DNA of 15,612 nucleotides from Caryophanales bacterium UBA6768 (GCA_002453315.1 DKGO01000035.1:1-15612), one strand, 5' to 3'; numbered from the stretch's first letter, positions 1 through 6,948 are shown. The notes: generated by a model from the letters alone, not told the origin. Numbers and translations are program-made.

Positions 1-24
1 CTTATCGATATTTGACTCAACTTT

Positions 25-38
25 TGAAAACGCTTAAA
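25..38 (+). promoter_or_regulatory. cre-like box 1 (CcpA site candidate)
   Basis: TGAAAACGCTTAAA matches 13 of 14 positions of the Bacillus cre consensus TGWAANCGNTNWCA. It lies between a possible -35 (TTGACT, 12-17) and -10 (TAAATT, 35-40), where CcpA binding would be expected to block transcription. The regulated gene is not certain, because the left neighbour is outside the window. Confidence 0.5.
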
Positions 39-169
39 TTACACTAAAATTGACGATATTAATGTATTTATGTTATAAAATAATGATATTTCTAACATTA
101 TATCAATGAAATCATCTGTTATCTCTTGTTTTCGCTAAAAAATGGGTAAAATCGGATAAAATTGAAAAA

Positions 170-209
170 TTCATACAAAATGAAATGAACATACTACATA
201 TTGTATGAA
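170..209. repeat. Inverted repeat with perfect 9-base arms
   Basis: TTCATACAA (170-178) is mirrored by TTGTATGAA (201-209). After one inner mismatch three more pairs follow. The 22-base spacer makes it either an operator pair or an RNA hairpin. It overlaps the second cre-like box by four bases. No known regulator was recognised. Confidence 0.45.
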
Positions 210-219
210 AACGCTTACC
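206..219 (+). promoter_or_regulatory. cre-like box 2 (CcpA site candidate)
   Basis: TGAAAACGCTTACC matches 13 of 14 cre consensus positions and shares its first twelve bases with the box at 25-38. It overlaps a hairpin formed by AAACGCT (209-215) and AGCGTTT (223-229) with a 7-base loop, and the right arm of the inverted repeat at 170-209. Two near-identical boxes 181 bases apart support a genuine site more than one alone would. Confidence 0.5.
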
Positions 220-447
220 AATAGCGTTTCACGGCCTTCTAAACAATTGAAATGGCAAAAGATTTTGAAACATGTTTTTTATTAAAGAATGACAAATAAA
301 TGATTTATTCCATATAATGGTGTAATTCTTAATTTAAATGTTAACTATTTGTTGATATTTCCATGAAAAACAGTAATTATAATGATAGACGAACAACACT
401 TTGTAGAGTAAAATAGATTTATAATAAAAAAGGATAGGTGTCGTTCA

Positions 448-591
448 TTGATTACTGCGATGGTCATTAGTATTGTCTTAACAATCATTGTATTAATTTT
501 AAGTTTGGTTACTATTTCGAAGGGCTATGGTTATCAACATACAATTGATCCTAAGAGTAATGAACATGATGAGTTCACTCAACATAAATAA
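448..591 (+). CDS. ytzI: YtzI-like small membrane protein
   Basis: This 47-residue protein starts at TTG 448, eight bases after the end of an AGGATAGGTG-type ribosome site (431-440), and ends at TAA 589-591. Residues 1-24 form one hydrophobic membrane segment. It is followed by the short motif SKGYGYQHTID, characteristic of the Bacillus YtzI family as I recall it, and then a polar tail rich in E, D, H and K. The function of that family is unknown. The length, single helix and motif fit the family, but the assignment rests on memory of a short protein. The gene stands alone, with the next gene starting 129 bases downstream behind its own promoter-like sequence. Confidence 0.65.
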   Translation: MITAMVISIVLTIIVLILSLVTISKGYGYQHTIDPKSNEHDEFTQHK

Positions 592-630
592 GTAACTGTG
601 ATGAAAAATATCATTTTTAAAATAAACAAT

Positions 631-658
631 TTGACAGGGAATTATCGGTATTGATAAT
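631..658 (+). promoter_or_regulatory. Promoter candidate for the plsY-like gene
   Basis: TTGACA (631-636) is separated by 16 bases from GATAAT (653-658), a good sigma-A pair. A perfect 7-base inverted repeat, TTGATAA (651-657) and TTATCAA (663-669) with a 5-base spacer, covers the -10 element and could be an operator. Confidence 0.5.
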
Positions 659-720
659 CAATTTATCAAGGAACTTTTTTTATTTTATAGTAAAATAATC
701 GTGTGGGGAGGAGGATAATC

Positions 721-1344
721 ATGTATACATTCATCGCCATCATTGTTGGTTATTTATTTGGTTGTGTACACGGATCACAAATAATTGGAAACTATAAAAA
801 GATAAATATTAAAGAAAATGGCATGAAAAACGCAGGGGCTACAAATGCTACATTATTATTGGGATTTAAATATGGGCTGCTTGTTGCATTTATCGATATC
901 TTAAAAGCAATTATTTCTTTATTATTCATTAGTTATTTATTAATTAAATTTAATGTCATGTATGATGCCCAAGTTGCTATATTGTATATAAATGCGTTAT
1001 TTGTCATAATCGGTCATAATTTTCCGTTGACAATGAATTTTAAAGGTGGAAAAGGGACGGCCTCATTATTTGGGGTTTTGTTATTCTTTAATTGGACATT
1101 TGCTGTGATGAGTCTATTTATATTATTATTATTTGCTATTATTACTAATTATTTTGTGACGGGAACACTAATGGTTTATGTGACTTTTGTTATGTATACG
1201 GCCCATACATTTGGGCAAATACCAGCGTTGATTGCTACTATGTTTGTCATCCTTTTCTTTATCAAGCATAGGGAAAATTTCAGAAGAATATTGCAGAAAG
1301 AAGAAGTGAAAGTTTCAACCCTGTTACGCCGTGAAGCCAGTTAA
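721..1344 (+). CDS. plsY: PlsY-family glycerol-3-phosphate acyltransferase paralogue
   Basis: PlsY enzymes transfer the acyl group of acyl-phosphate to glycerol 3-phosphate in the membrane, the first step of phospholipid synthesis. The 207-residue length fits the family. The start chosen is ATG 721, directly after GGGGAGGAGG; an upstream GTG at 703 would place this ribosome site inside the gene. Visible family motifs are GS near residue 18, NAGATN (37-42), H99 with P102 and the FKGGKG loop (107-112), and HREN (183-186). About six hydrophobic segments are present. Motif 1 reads GSQIIG, without the proline usual in housekeeping PlsY, and the gene is solitary, so it is more likely one of the extra PlsY copies found in some Bacillaceae than the sole enzyme. 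A hairpin terminator follows. Confidence 0.8.
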   Translation: MYTFIAIIVGYLFGCVHGSQIIGNYKKINIKENGMKNAGATNATLLLGFKYGLLVAFIDILKAIISLLFISYLLIKFNVMYDAQVAILYINALFVIIGHNFPLTMNFKGGKGTASLFGVLLFFNWTFAVMSLFILLLFAIITNYFVTGTLMVYVTFVMYTAHTFGQIPALIATMFVILFFIKHRENFRRILQKEEVKVSTLLRREAS

Positions 1345-1363
1345 ATAATTCTTTTATGATTCC

Positions 1364-1398
1364 AAACTTGTGAAGTAATTTTCACAAGTTTTCCTTTT
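1364..1398 (+). terminator. Intrinsic terminator after plsY-like gene
   Basis: AACTTGTGAA (1365-1374) and TTCACAAGTT (1381-1390) form a perfect 10-pair stem with a 6-base loop, followed by TTCCTTTT. An additional A-T pair extends the base of the stem. Confidence 0.8.
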
Positions 1399-1526
1399 AA
1401 AAAAGCCATCATCACTATTAATATCCTATATATTCCGATGATTAATAGAACCAGATTCCCTTAAAAATGGATCATTCAGTTGATGACATTAATAAGATAC
1501 CTATTTAATGGTTTTGCAGATTATAA

Positions 1527-1557
1527 AAATGCAAAAGATGTATGCATTTATTTTTTT
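1527..1557 (+). other. AT-rich hairpin followed by a T-run
   Basis: AAATGCA (1527-1533) and TGCATTT (1543-1549) form a 7-pair stem with a 9-base loop, followed by A and seven T residues. It could terminate read-through from upstream, or be an operator in front of the rhodanese promoter. The stem is AT-rich and weak. Confidence 0.3.
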
Positions 1558-1558
1558 G

Positions 1559-1583
1559 TGTTATATTATACCTACATGGGTAT
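1559..1583 (+). promoter_or_regulatory. Extended -10 promoter with CsoR/CstR-like operator
   Basis: An extended -10 (TG at 1559-1560, TATATT at 1562-1567) has no convincing -35. Immediately downstream lies ATACC (1568-1572), a 6-base spacer, and GGTAT (1579-1583), in the style of the ATACCC...GGGTAT operators of CsoR-family repressors (copper-sensing CsoR, persulfide-sensing CstR). CstR regulons commonly include rhodaneses, which fits the downstream gene. A distant AATAAGATACC (1491-1501) is the exact complement of GGTATCTTATT (1579-1589), so the right half-site is also part of an 11-base long-range inverted repeat. The regulator assignment is inference. Confidence 0.45.
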
Positions 1584-1602
1584 CTTATTTTAGGGGGTTG
1601 CT

Positions 1603-1995
1603 ATGAGAAAAGTTTTCATTAGTATGATCATTGTTTTGTCATTTTCCTTTGTCAGTTGTTCTAACAGTACCACCCATGAAAATTCTATGCAAACAACAAG
1701 TTATGAAACAATTGAGATTGAAGAAATTGGGGATTATGTTGCGGAAGGATATATGCTCGTCGATGTGAGGGAAGTAGAAGAATTTGAAGGTGGACATATT
1801 CCTGATGCTATCAATGTTCCCCTCTCAACTATCCAAAATGGTAATTACTCACTCGAAGAAGGGGCACAGTATATCATCATTTGTCGAAGTGGTAATCGGT
1901 CACAAACAGCAAGTGAACTACTTGAAAAAAGTGGATATCATATTGTCAATGTTTCCGAAGGTGTATCCAGTTGGCAAGGGAAATTAGTGAAATAA
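1603..1995 (+). CDS. Rhodanese-domain lipoprotein
   Basis: This 130-residue protein starts at ATG 1603 behind AGGGGG. Residues 1-19 are a lipoprotein signal: a basic start, a hydrophobic core, then FVSC with Cys19 as the predicted lipidated residue, so the mature protein should sit on the outer face of the membrane. A short polar linker leads into a single rhodanese domain at about 35-127, with VDVRE (53-57), the GGHIPDAINVP segment (63-73) and the active-site loop CRSGNRS (94-100; Cys94 is the sulfur-carrying residue). Rhodaneses transfer sulfane sulfur or act as persulfide or thiol carriers; the substrate here is unknown. The CsoR/CstR-like operator upstream suggests control by reactive sulfur or copper. 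It appears to be a single-gene unit. Confidence 0.85.
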   Translation: MRKVFISMIIVLSFSFVSCSNSTTHENSMQTTSYETIEIEEIGDYVAEGYMLVDVREVEEFEGGHIPDAINVPLSTIQNGNYSLEEGAQYIIICRSGNRSQTASELLEKSGYHIVNVSEGVSSWQGKLVK

Positions 1996-2096
1996 AAAGT
2001 ATTGTCGCTTAAGTGGCCGTGAATGTCATTGATTTTAATGAAGTAAGTGGCCTTTTTATATAGACAATTGGTGTAAAAACGAATGATACCATCAGG

Positions 2097-2125
2097 TTAA
2101 CTTCTATTTTTGTGTGTGATATAAT
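2097..2125 (+). promoter_or_regulatory. Promoter candidate for pdxK-like gene
   Basis: TTAACT (2097-2102) and TATAAT (2120-2125) are separated by 17 bases. The -10 is a perfect match and the -35 matches 4 of 6 positions. Transcription would begin about 40 bases before the ATG at 2173. Confidence 0.6.
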
Positions 2126-2172
2126 AATGCTAGTAAATCGTTATTTGCAAACAATGAAAGGGATGTTAATGA

Positions 2173-3009
2173 ATGGGGATGCCATCGAGAGTTTTAACGA
2201 TTGCGGGTTCTGCAGCTGGTGGTAGTGCTGGGATTCAAGCAGATTTAAAAACGTTTCAAGAATTAGATGTGTATGGGATGAGTGTTGTGACAGCGATAGT
2301 GGCAAGACATCCAGTAACAGATAAAAATGTTCATCCAATGACAATAGAATCGATTGAGGCCCAATTTAATACAGCCAATGCACAAGTAGGGTTTGATGCG
2401 ATGAAAACAGGGATGTTATTTTCCATAGAGGTCATTCAGGTTGTTGCTGCACTACTGAAAACATTAACCATTAAAGATATCGTAGTTGATCCAGTAATGG
2501 TTGGTAAACTAGATTCTAAATTGTTAAAAGATGATGCCATCATCGCTTTGAAAAAGGAATTAATTCCCCAAGCAACAGTTATTACACCAAATATGACAGA
2601 GGCTTCTATTTTGTTAAATGATCGGAAATTAACCTCTATTGATGATTTAAAACAAGCAGCCATTGACTTGTATGATTTGGGAGCTAAATACATATTAGTA
2701 AAAGGTGGTCGACTTAAAGGACCTGCTATCGATGTGTTATATGATGGTGAAAAAATCGTGACATATGAAGCGCCAAGAATTCATACAGTAAATACAAGCG
2801 GCGCTGGTTGTACGTATTCAGCAGCGATTGCTGCCTATTTAGCGAAGGGCGAGGCGTTAGTAGATGCTATATTGTTCGCAAAAAGTTTTGTCACAACAGC
2901 GATAGAACATAGCTTTTCATATAATGAAATGGTGGGCCCAACTTATCATGCAGCGGAACGTAAGTATGATGAAGCACATGAAATTGTTGTAAATACTGAA
3001 AAAGTGTAG
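2173..3009 (+). CDS. pdxK: PdxK/ThiD-family pyridoxal/hydroxymethylpyrimidine kinase
   Basis: This 278-residue ribokinase-fold enzyme probably phosphorylates pyridoxal-type vitamers (B6 salvage) or hydroxymethylpyrimidine (thiamine pathway). Start ATG 2173 follows GAAAGGG by about 10 bases. Family features are the N-terminal substrate loop with IQADLKTFQELDVYGM (21-36), MKTGML (77-82), VVDPVMV (104-110), VITPN (136-140), VKGGRLKGPAIDVLYDG (176-192), and the GAGC anion-hole/catalytic motif with Cys213. Two positions differ from well-studied Bacillus and Staphylococcus PdxK as I recall them. The first loop reads AGSAAGGSAG instead of AGSD-type, losing the Asp, and the lid Cys of VMVCK is Gly111. 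The family is clear; which vitamer it uses is not. No convincing terminator follows it. Confidence 0.8.
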   Translation: MGMPSRVLTIAGSAAGGSAGIQADLKTFQELDVYGMSVVTAIVARHPVTDKNVHPMTIESIEAQFNTANAQVGFDAMKTGMLFSIEVIQVVAALLKTLTIKDIVVDPVMVGKLDSKLLKDDAIIALKKELIPQATVITPNMTEASILLNDRKLTSIDDLKQAAIDLYDLGAKYILVKGGRLKGPAIDVLYDGEKIVTYEAPRIHTVNTSGAGCTYSAAIAAYLAKGEALVDAILFAKSFVTTAIEHSFSYNEMVGPTYHAAERKYDEAHEIVVNTEKV

Positions 3010-3041
3010 TGTTTGAAGGAAAGGCAAATACTTGAAAATTT

Positions 3042-3050
3042 TGTTATAAT
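3042..3050 (+). promoter_or_regulatory. Extended -10 promoter candidate for pncA
   Basis: TG (3042-3043), one base, then a perfect TATAAT (3045-3050) forms an extended -10. No good -35 is visible at 16-18 bases upstream. Transcription would start roughly 85 bases before the pncA start. Confidence 0.45.
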
Positions 3051-3144
3051 GTAACTAATAAAGTGAGAAAATGATATATAATCGAACTTATTTCCCGGGA
3101 TATAGCAAAAGTTGTCTTAAATAAATATCATGGAGGTTTTATTG

Positions 3145-3693
3145 TTGAAAAGAGCATTAATTAATGTCGATTATACGTATGATTTTGTAGCGGAAGATGG
3201 CAAGTTAACGTGTGGGATTCCTGGGCAGGCTATTGAAAAGGCGATTGTAGATATAACGCGGGAATTTTTAGAAAAAGGTGATTTTGTCACTTTTGGAATT
3301 GATGCTCATGAAGAAAATGATCCATTACATCCGGAATCAAACTTATTTCCACCCCATAATATTATTGGAACAAGTGGATTAGAGTTATATGGCGAACTGA
3401 AAAGCGTTTATGAATCATATAAAGACACCGAAAATTTATTTTATTTCCATAAAACTAGATACAGTGCCTTCGCTGGGACAAATTTAGAGCTCAAGTTACG
3501 GGAACGTGGTATTTCAGAATTACATATTGTAGGGGTGTGCACAGATATTTGTGTCCTGCATACAGCTGTTGATGCCTATAATAAAGGCTTTGACATTGTC
3601 ATTTACAAGGATGCTGTTGCGAGCTTTAATCAACTGGGACATGAATGGGCATTAACCCATTTTGAACAGACGCTTGGTGCAAGAGTAGTGTAG
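3145..3693 (+). CDS. pncA: Nicotinamidase PncA
   Basis: PncA hydrolyses nicotinamide to nicotinate and ammonia for NAD salvage in the cytoplasm. The protein is 182 residues when started at TTG 3145, eight bases after TGGAGG (3131-3136). The in-frame ATG at 3130 overlaps that ribosome site, and the family's N-terminus (M/L-K-R-A-L-I-x-V/I-D-Y) begins here. The catalytic triad is visible: Asp9, Lys103 (HKTRYSAFAGT) and Cys136 (VCTDICV). Metal ligands are Asp53, His55 and probably His71, with His62 nearby. The sequence is close throughout to B. subtilis PncA as remembered, including LHTAVDAYNKGF and AVASFNQ. It appears monocistronic, with a weak hairpin after it and a separate promoter for the next operon. 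Confidence 0.92.
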   Translation: MKRALINVDYTYDFVAEDGKLTCGIPGQAIEKAIVDITREFLEKGDFVTFGIDAHEENDPLHPESNLFPPHNIIGTSGLELYGELKSVYESYKDTENLFYFHKTRYSAFAGTNLELKLRERGISELHIVGVCTDICVLHTAVDAYNKGFDIVIYKDAVASFNQLGHEWALTHFEQTLGARVV

Positions 3694-3719
3694 TAAACAA
3701 CTGGATTGAACCGTATCTG

Positions 3720-3743
3720 TTTCCACATTGATTTTGTGGGAAA
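3720..3743 (+). terminator. Weak hairpin after pncA
   Basis: TTTCCACA (3720-3727) can pair with TGTGGGAAA (3735-3743) with one bulged G. The following sequence has only a poor T tract (ATTTATT) and runs into the -35 of the next promoter, so termination would be inefficient. Confidence 0.3.
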
Positions 3744-3748
3744 ATTTA

Positions 3749-3776
3749 TTGACAAACCGGAAGATTTTGCTATGAT
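3749..3776 (+). promoter_or_regulatory. Promoter of the T-box/aminotransferase-serA operon
   Basis: A perfect -35 TTGACA (3749-3754) lies 16 bases before TATGAT (3771-3776). The T-box leader begins a few bases downstream. Confidence 0.75.
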
Positions 3777-3794
3777 AAAGTAGTAAATAATAAA

Positions 3795-4051
3795 TAAGAT
3801 AATGATGATGATAAAGATAATTTATTTAATGGGAGCTTGTAGAGAACTAGTGGTTGGTGGAAACTGGTGCTAACATTAAAATAATAGCCCTTTTGAATTG
3901 ACGAATTGAAATAGAAGTAGATTTGTACGTAAATGTGCGTTAAACATTAACCAATGAAGGCTGTGGATGTGTTTATGAAACAGCGAAAAAGGGTGGTACC
4001 GCGTTGAGGAAACTTTTCGCCCCTTGTTTTTTTAGGGGGAGAAGTTTTTTT
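3795..4051 (+). ncRNA. T-box riboswitch, serine type (specifier AGC)
   Basis: The leader has the T-box core GGGTGGTACCGCG (3991-4003), whose TGGT (3994-3997) pairs with the tRNA 3' end. Stem I shows AGAGA (3841-3845) and an apical helix ACTAGT (3846-3851) with ACTGGT (3863-3868). The specifier is read as AGC (3886-3888), placed four bases before TTGA as in the Bacillus glyQS leader. AGC is a serine codon and agrees with the downstream genes. The terminator pairs 4011-4024 with 4034-4046 (one bulged G) and ends in a run of seven T residues (4045-4051). Uncharged tRNA-Ser should therefore allow read-through. The exact 5' edge of stem I is approximate. Confidence 0.9.
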
Positions 4052-4107
4052 ATTTATATAAAAAGTATCATTAATGAACAATATAAAATTAAAGGAGATG
4101 GATTATT

Positions 4108-5259
4108 TTGCTTCAAGATTATAGTGTTTTAAGAATTCCGGGACCAACACCAATACCACCGAGTGTGCAAAGTGCAATTAGCAAACCGATGATTGGACAC
4201 CGGGGAAAAGAAACAACTGAATTGTTACAACGGATTAAACCACGCGTCAGGAAATTATTCGGAACTGATCAAGACATTTTAATGCTAGCGGGGAGTGGAA
4301 CTGCTGGGTTAGAAGCTTCAGTAGTTAATGTAGTCGATGAGGATGAAGAAGTGTTAGTCGTTGTGACAGGTGCTTTTGGCGACCGCTATGCGAAAATTTG
4401 TGAGAAATTAAACATTAACACTCATCGATTGGATGTCACATGGGGTGAGGCGGCTAATCCAGAAGAAATTAAGGCATACTTGCAAAAAAGTCCCCAAATA
4501 AAAGCAGTATTTATGACACATTGTGAAACATCGACCGGGGTGCTTAATCCTGTCGGTGCTATTAGTGAAAAAGTGAACGAAGTTTCAGATGCATTAATTA
4601 TCGTGGATTCTGTGTCGTCCCTTGGTGGTGTCGCAACGAAAATGGATGACTGGGGTGCTGACATTATCGTAACAGGTTCACAAAAAGCCATGATGCTACC
4701 ACCTGGGTTAACGTTAATTAGTGTCAGTGATCGTGCCTGGGACGCAATAGAGAAAAATAACCGCGGTCGATTTTATTTTGATTTGCAAACATACCGAAAG
4801 AATATTGAAAAAGATGGTGTTCCCTATACACCGCCAGTACCCCTTTTGCAAGGATTAGAACAAGCATTACATTTAATCGAATCCGAAGGTTTAGAGGAAG
4901 TATATCGTCGCCATGAGGTGATGAAAGACATGACACGTGCTGCAATGAAGGCTTTAAATGTTCCATTGTTAAGTACTGATGAATATGCTTCCCCGACTGT
5001 AACAGCGGTAAAACCAGCGACATTCAATGCTGAGGATATGCGGAAATTTGTTAAACAACATTTCAATATGAGTTTAGCCGGTGGACAGCAACACTTATCT
5101 GGAAAGGTTTTCCGTATCGGACATATGGGTTATTGCTCACCTGCTGAAGTACTTCAAGTGATTAGTGTGATTGAAATTGCTTTAAAATCATTAGGCGAAT
5201 CAATAACTTTAGGTTCAGGCATGAAAAGTGCCCAAGAAGTTTTAGCAAAAAACTTATAA
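4108..5259 (+). CDS. Class V aminotransferase, probable phosphoserine aminotransferase role
   Basis: This 383-residue PLP-dependent enzyme belongs to the alanine/serine-glyoxylate aminotransferase branch of class V, not to classical SerC. It starts at TTG 4108, ten bases after AAAGGAG (4091-4097). Visible features are the N-terminal RIPGPTPIPPSV, AGSGTAGLEA (61-70), VDSVSSLGG (166-174) with Asp167 contacting the pyridine ring, and TGSQKAMMLPPG (189-200) with Lys193 as the Schiff-base lysine. The C-terminal small domain ends around residue 360. The serine T-box in front, and serA 68 bases behind with no terminator between, argue that it converts 3-phosphohydroxypyruvate to phosphoserine in serine synthesis. 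By sequence alone it could be an alanine- or serine-glyoxylate aminotransferase, so the role is inferred from context. Confidence 0.8.
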   Translation: MLQDYSVLRIPGPTPIPPSVQSAISKPMIGHRGKETTELLQRIKPRVRKLFGTDQDILMLAGSGTAGLEASVVNVVDEDEEVLVVVTGAFGDRYAKICEKLNINTHRLDVTWGEAANPEEIKAYLQKSPQIKAVFMTHCETSTGVLNPVGAISEKVNEVSDALIIVDSVSSLGGVATKMDDWGADIIVTGSQKAMMLPPGLTLISVSDRAWDAIEKNNRGRFYFDLQTYRKNIEKDGVPYTPPVPLLQGLEQALHLIESEGLEEVYRRHEVMKDMTRAAMKALNVPLLSTDEYASPTVTAVKPATFNAEDMRKFVKQHFNMSLAGGQQHLSGKVFRIGHMGYCSPAEVLQVISVIEIALKSLGESITLGSGMKSAQEVLAKNL

Positions 5260-5327
5260 CAATGAGATTTAATAAAGCCAAATAAGTAAGACATTTCACA
5301 TAGAAATTATACTGAAGGGTGTAAACA

Positions 5328-6914
5328 ATGACTTTCAAAATATTAATTAGTGATCCACTGAGTGAAGATGGCATTTATCCATTAAGGAAGGCAGAAAATT
5401 TACAAATAGATATTGAAACAGATTTATCAGAAGCAGAACTTTTGCAAAAAATCGGGCAATATGACGGTTTGCTTGTTAGGAGCCAAACCCAAGTAACGAG
5501 GGAATTGATTGAAAAGGCACACCAATTAAAAATTATTGGTCGTGCTGGAGTTGGTATTGATAATATTGATTTAGAAGCAGCAACAGAGCATGGGATTATT
5601 GTTGTTAATGCCCCTGATGGCAATACGAACTCAGCAGCTGAACATACGATGGCAATGTTAATGGCAGTTGCAAGAAATATTCCCCAGGCATATTTTTCCA
5701 TTAAGCAAAAACAATGGGATCGAAAATCATACGTTGGTGTCGAATTGAGAGGGAAAACGTTAGGTATCATCGGGCTTGGACGAATCGGAGTTGAAGTGGC
5801 GAGAAGAGCAAAAGGACAACGAATGAATGTCATTGCTTATGATCCATTTTTCTCGGAAGAAAAGGCCAAAAATTTAGGAATAGAATATGGAACAATTGAC
5901 GATGTATTAAAAGTAGCCGACTTTATCACAGTTCATACACCATTGTTAAAGGATACGTACCATTTAATTAATAAAGATGCCTTTGCCAAAATGAAGGATA
6001 ATGTTCGGATTATTAATTGTGCTCGTGGTGGAATTATTAATGAGGATGACCTATACGATGCAATCGTGGAAGGAAAGGTTGCCGGTGCTGCCTTAGATGT
6101 ATTTGAAGAAGAGCCTGCCGTTGATCACAAAGTGTTAAGTCTTAAACAAGTGATTGCAACACCGCATTTAGGGGCAAGTACAGTAGAAGCCCAGGAAAAT
6201 GTAGCGATTGATGTGAGTCATGACGTTGTCCGAGTGTTATCGGGTGGTTTAGCTAGAAATCCCGTTAACATCCCTTCAGTTCCGCGTGAAGTCATGAAGA
6301 AAATTGAACCATATTTTTATTTGTCAGAAAAATTAGGAAGATTTTTAGCCCATTTAGAAGAAGAAGTCGTTGAGGAATTAACAATTAATTATGCGGGAGC
6401 ATTGACTGCATTTGAAATTGCCCCTCTTACGCAAAATATTTTAAAGGGATTTTTACAACGATACTTAGGTACCCATGTCAATAACGTAAATGCTACGTAC
6501 TTTGCTGAACGAAAAGGTATTATTGTCCATGAAAACAAGACCTCCGCAACGAGGGGTTTTACAAATTTAATGACGGTGGAAATTCGCACAAAAACGAAAG
6601 TAAGAAAAGTGTCTGGAACATTATTGAATGGATTAGGTTCACGAATTGTGCGAATTGATGATTATAGTATGGACGTTATTCCTAAAGGACATTTACTGCT
6701 TGTCCATCATAAAGACCAGCCGGGTGCAATTGGCAAAGTCGGTAATTTATTAGCCGAATTAGACGTTAATATTGCGACGATGCAAGTTGGCCGAAAAGAT
6801 ATTGGTGGTAATGCAATCATGTTGTTAACGATTGATCGACCACTTAATAAAGAGGAATTAGGTAAAGTACGAAATTTATCAGGATTTGACCATGTAAAAG
6901 AGGTTGATTTATAA
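5328..6914 (+). CDS. serA: D-3-phosphoglycerate dehydrogenase SerA
   Basis: SerA oxidises 3-phosphoglycerate with NAD, the committed step of serine synthesis. The 528-residue length is that of the long Bacillus form. The start is ATG 5328 behind GAAGGGTG. Domains in order are a substrate-binding part (about 1-100 and 285-315), an NAD-binding Rossmann domain (about 100-285) with GLGRIG (149-154), an intervening ASB domain (about 320-450), and a C-terminal ACT domain (about 455-528; begins near LLVHHKDQPGAIGKVG). Catalytic residues fall at Arg233 (CARGG), Glu262 (EEEPA) and His280 (HLGAS). The ACT domain usually carries serine feedback control, which adds to the transcriptional control from the upstream T-box. 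Confidence 0.95.
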   Translation: MTFKILISDPLSEDGIYPLRKAENLQIDIETDLSEAELLQKIGQYDGLLVRSQTQVTRELIEKAHQLKIIGRAGVGIDNIDLEAATEHGIIVVNAPDGNTNSAAEHTMAMLMAVARNIPQAYFSIKQKQWDRKSYVGVELRGKTLGIIGLGRIGVEVARRAKGQRMNVIAYDPFFSEEKAKNLGIEYGTIDDVLKVADFITVHTPLLKDTYHLINKDAFAKMKDNVRIINCARGGIINEDDLYDAIVEGKVAGAALDVFEEEPAVDHKVLSLKQVIATPHLGASTVEAQENVAIDVSHDVVRVLSGGLARNPVNIPSVPREVMKKIEPYFYLSEKLGRFLAHLEEEVVEELTINYAGALTAFEIAPLTQNILKGFLQRYLGTHVNNVNATYFAERKGIIVHENKTSATRGFTNLMTVEIRTKTKVRKVSGTLLNGLGSRIVRIDDYSMDVIPKGHLLLVHHKDQPGAIGKVGNLLAELDVNIATMQVGRKDIGGNAIMLLTIDRPLNKEELGKVRNLSGFDHVKEVDL

Positions 6915-6919
6915 TTTGG

Positions 6920-6948
6920 GAAACGTTGGTAAAATACTTTCACGTTTC
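6920..6948 (+). terminator. Possible weak terminator after serA
   Basis: GAAACGT (6920-6926) and ACGTTTC (6942-6948) form a perfect 7-pair stem with a 15-base loop. There is almost no T tract after it, and its right end abuts the next -35, so read-through into proS is possible. Confidence 0.35.

Larger units (their letters stand above)
1..447. other. AT-rich leader region without a recognised gene
   Basis: No coding region of convincing length is seen on either strand here. The stretch holds two cre-like boxes, a perfect 9-base inverted repeat, and plus-strand promoter-like pairs: TTGACT (12-17) with TAAATT (35-40), TTGACG (50-55) with TATAAA (74-79), and ATGACA (289-294) with TATAAT (313-318). 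It may be the long 5' region of the YtzI-like gene, a control region for a gene beyond the left edge, or hold a small RNA. The sequence does not decide between these. Confidence 0.5.

Noticed and set aside
703..720. GTG start for the PlsY-like protein
   Set aside because: It would place the clear GGGGAGGAGG ribosome site inside the gene. ATG 721 is correctly spaced after it.
2014..2058. Terminator between the rhodanese gene and pdxK
   Set aside because: The GTGGCC copies are direct, not inverted, repeats. The only stem (TCATT/AATGA) is five pairs and not followed by a T tract.
5375..5833. 152-residue minus-strand open frame inside serA, and similar antisense frames elsewhere
   Set aside because: They lie opposite strongly conserved genes, have no ribosome site or recognisable domain, and are shadows of the coding strand.
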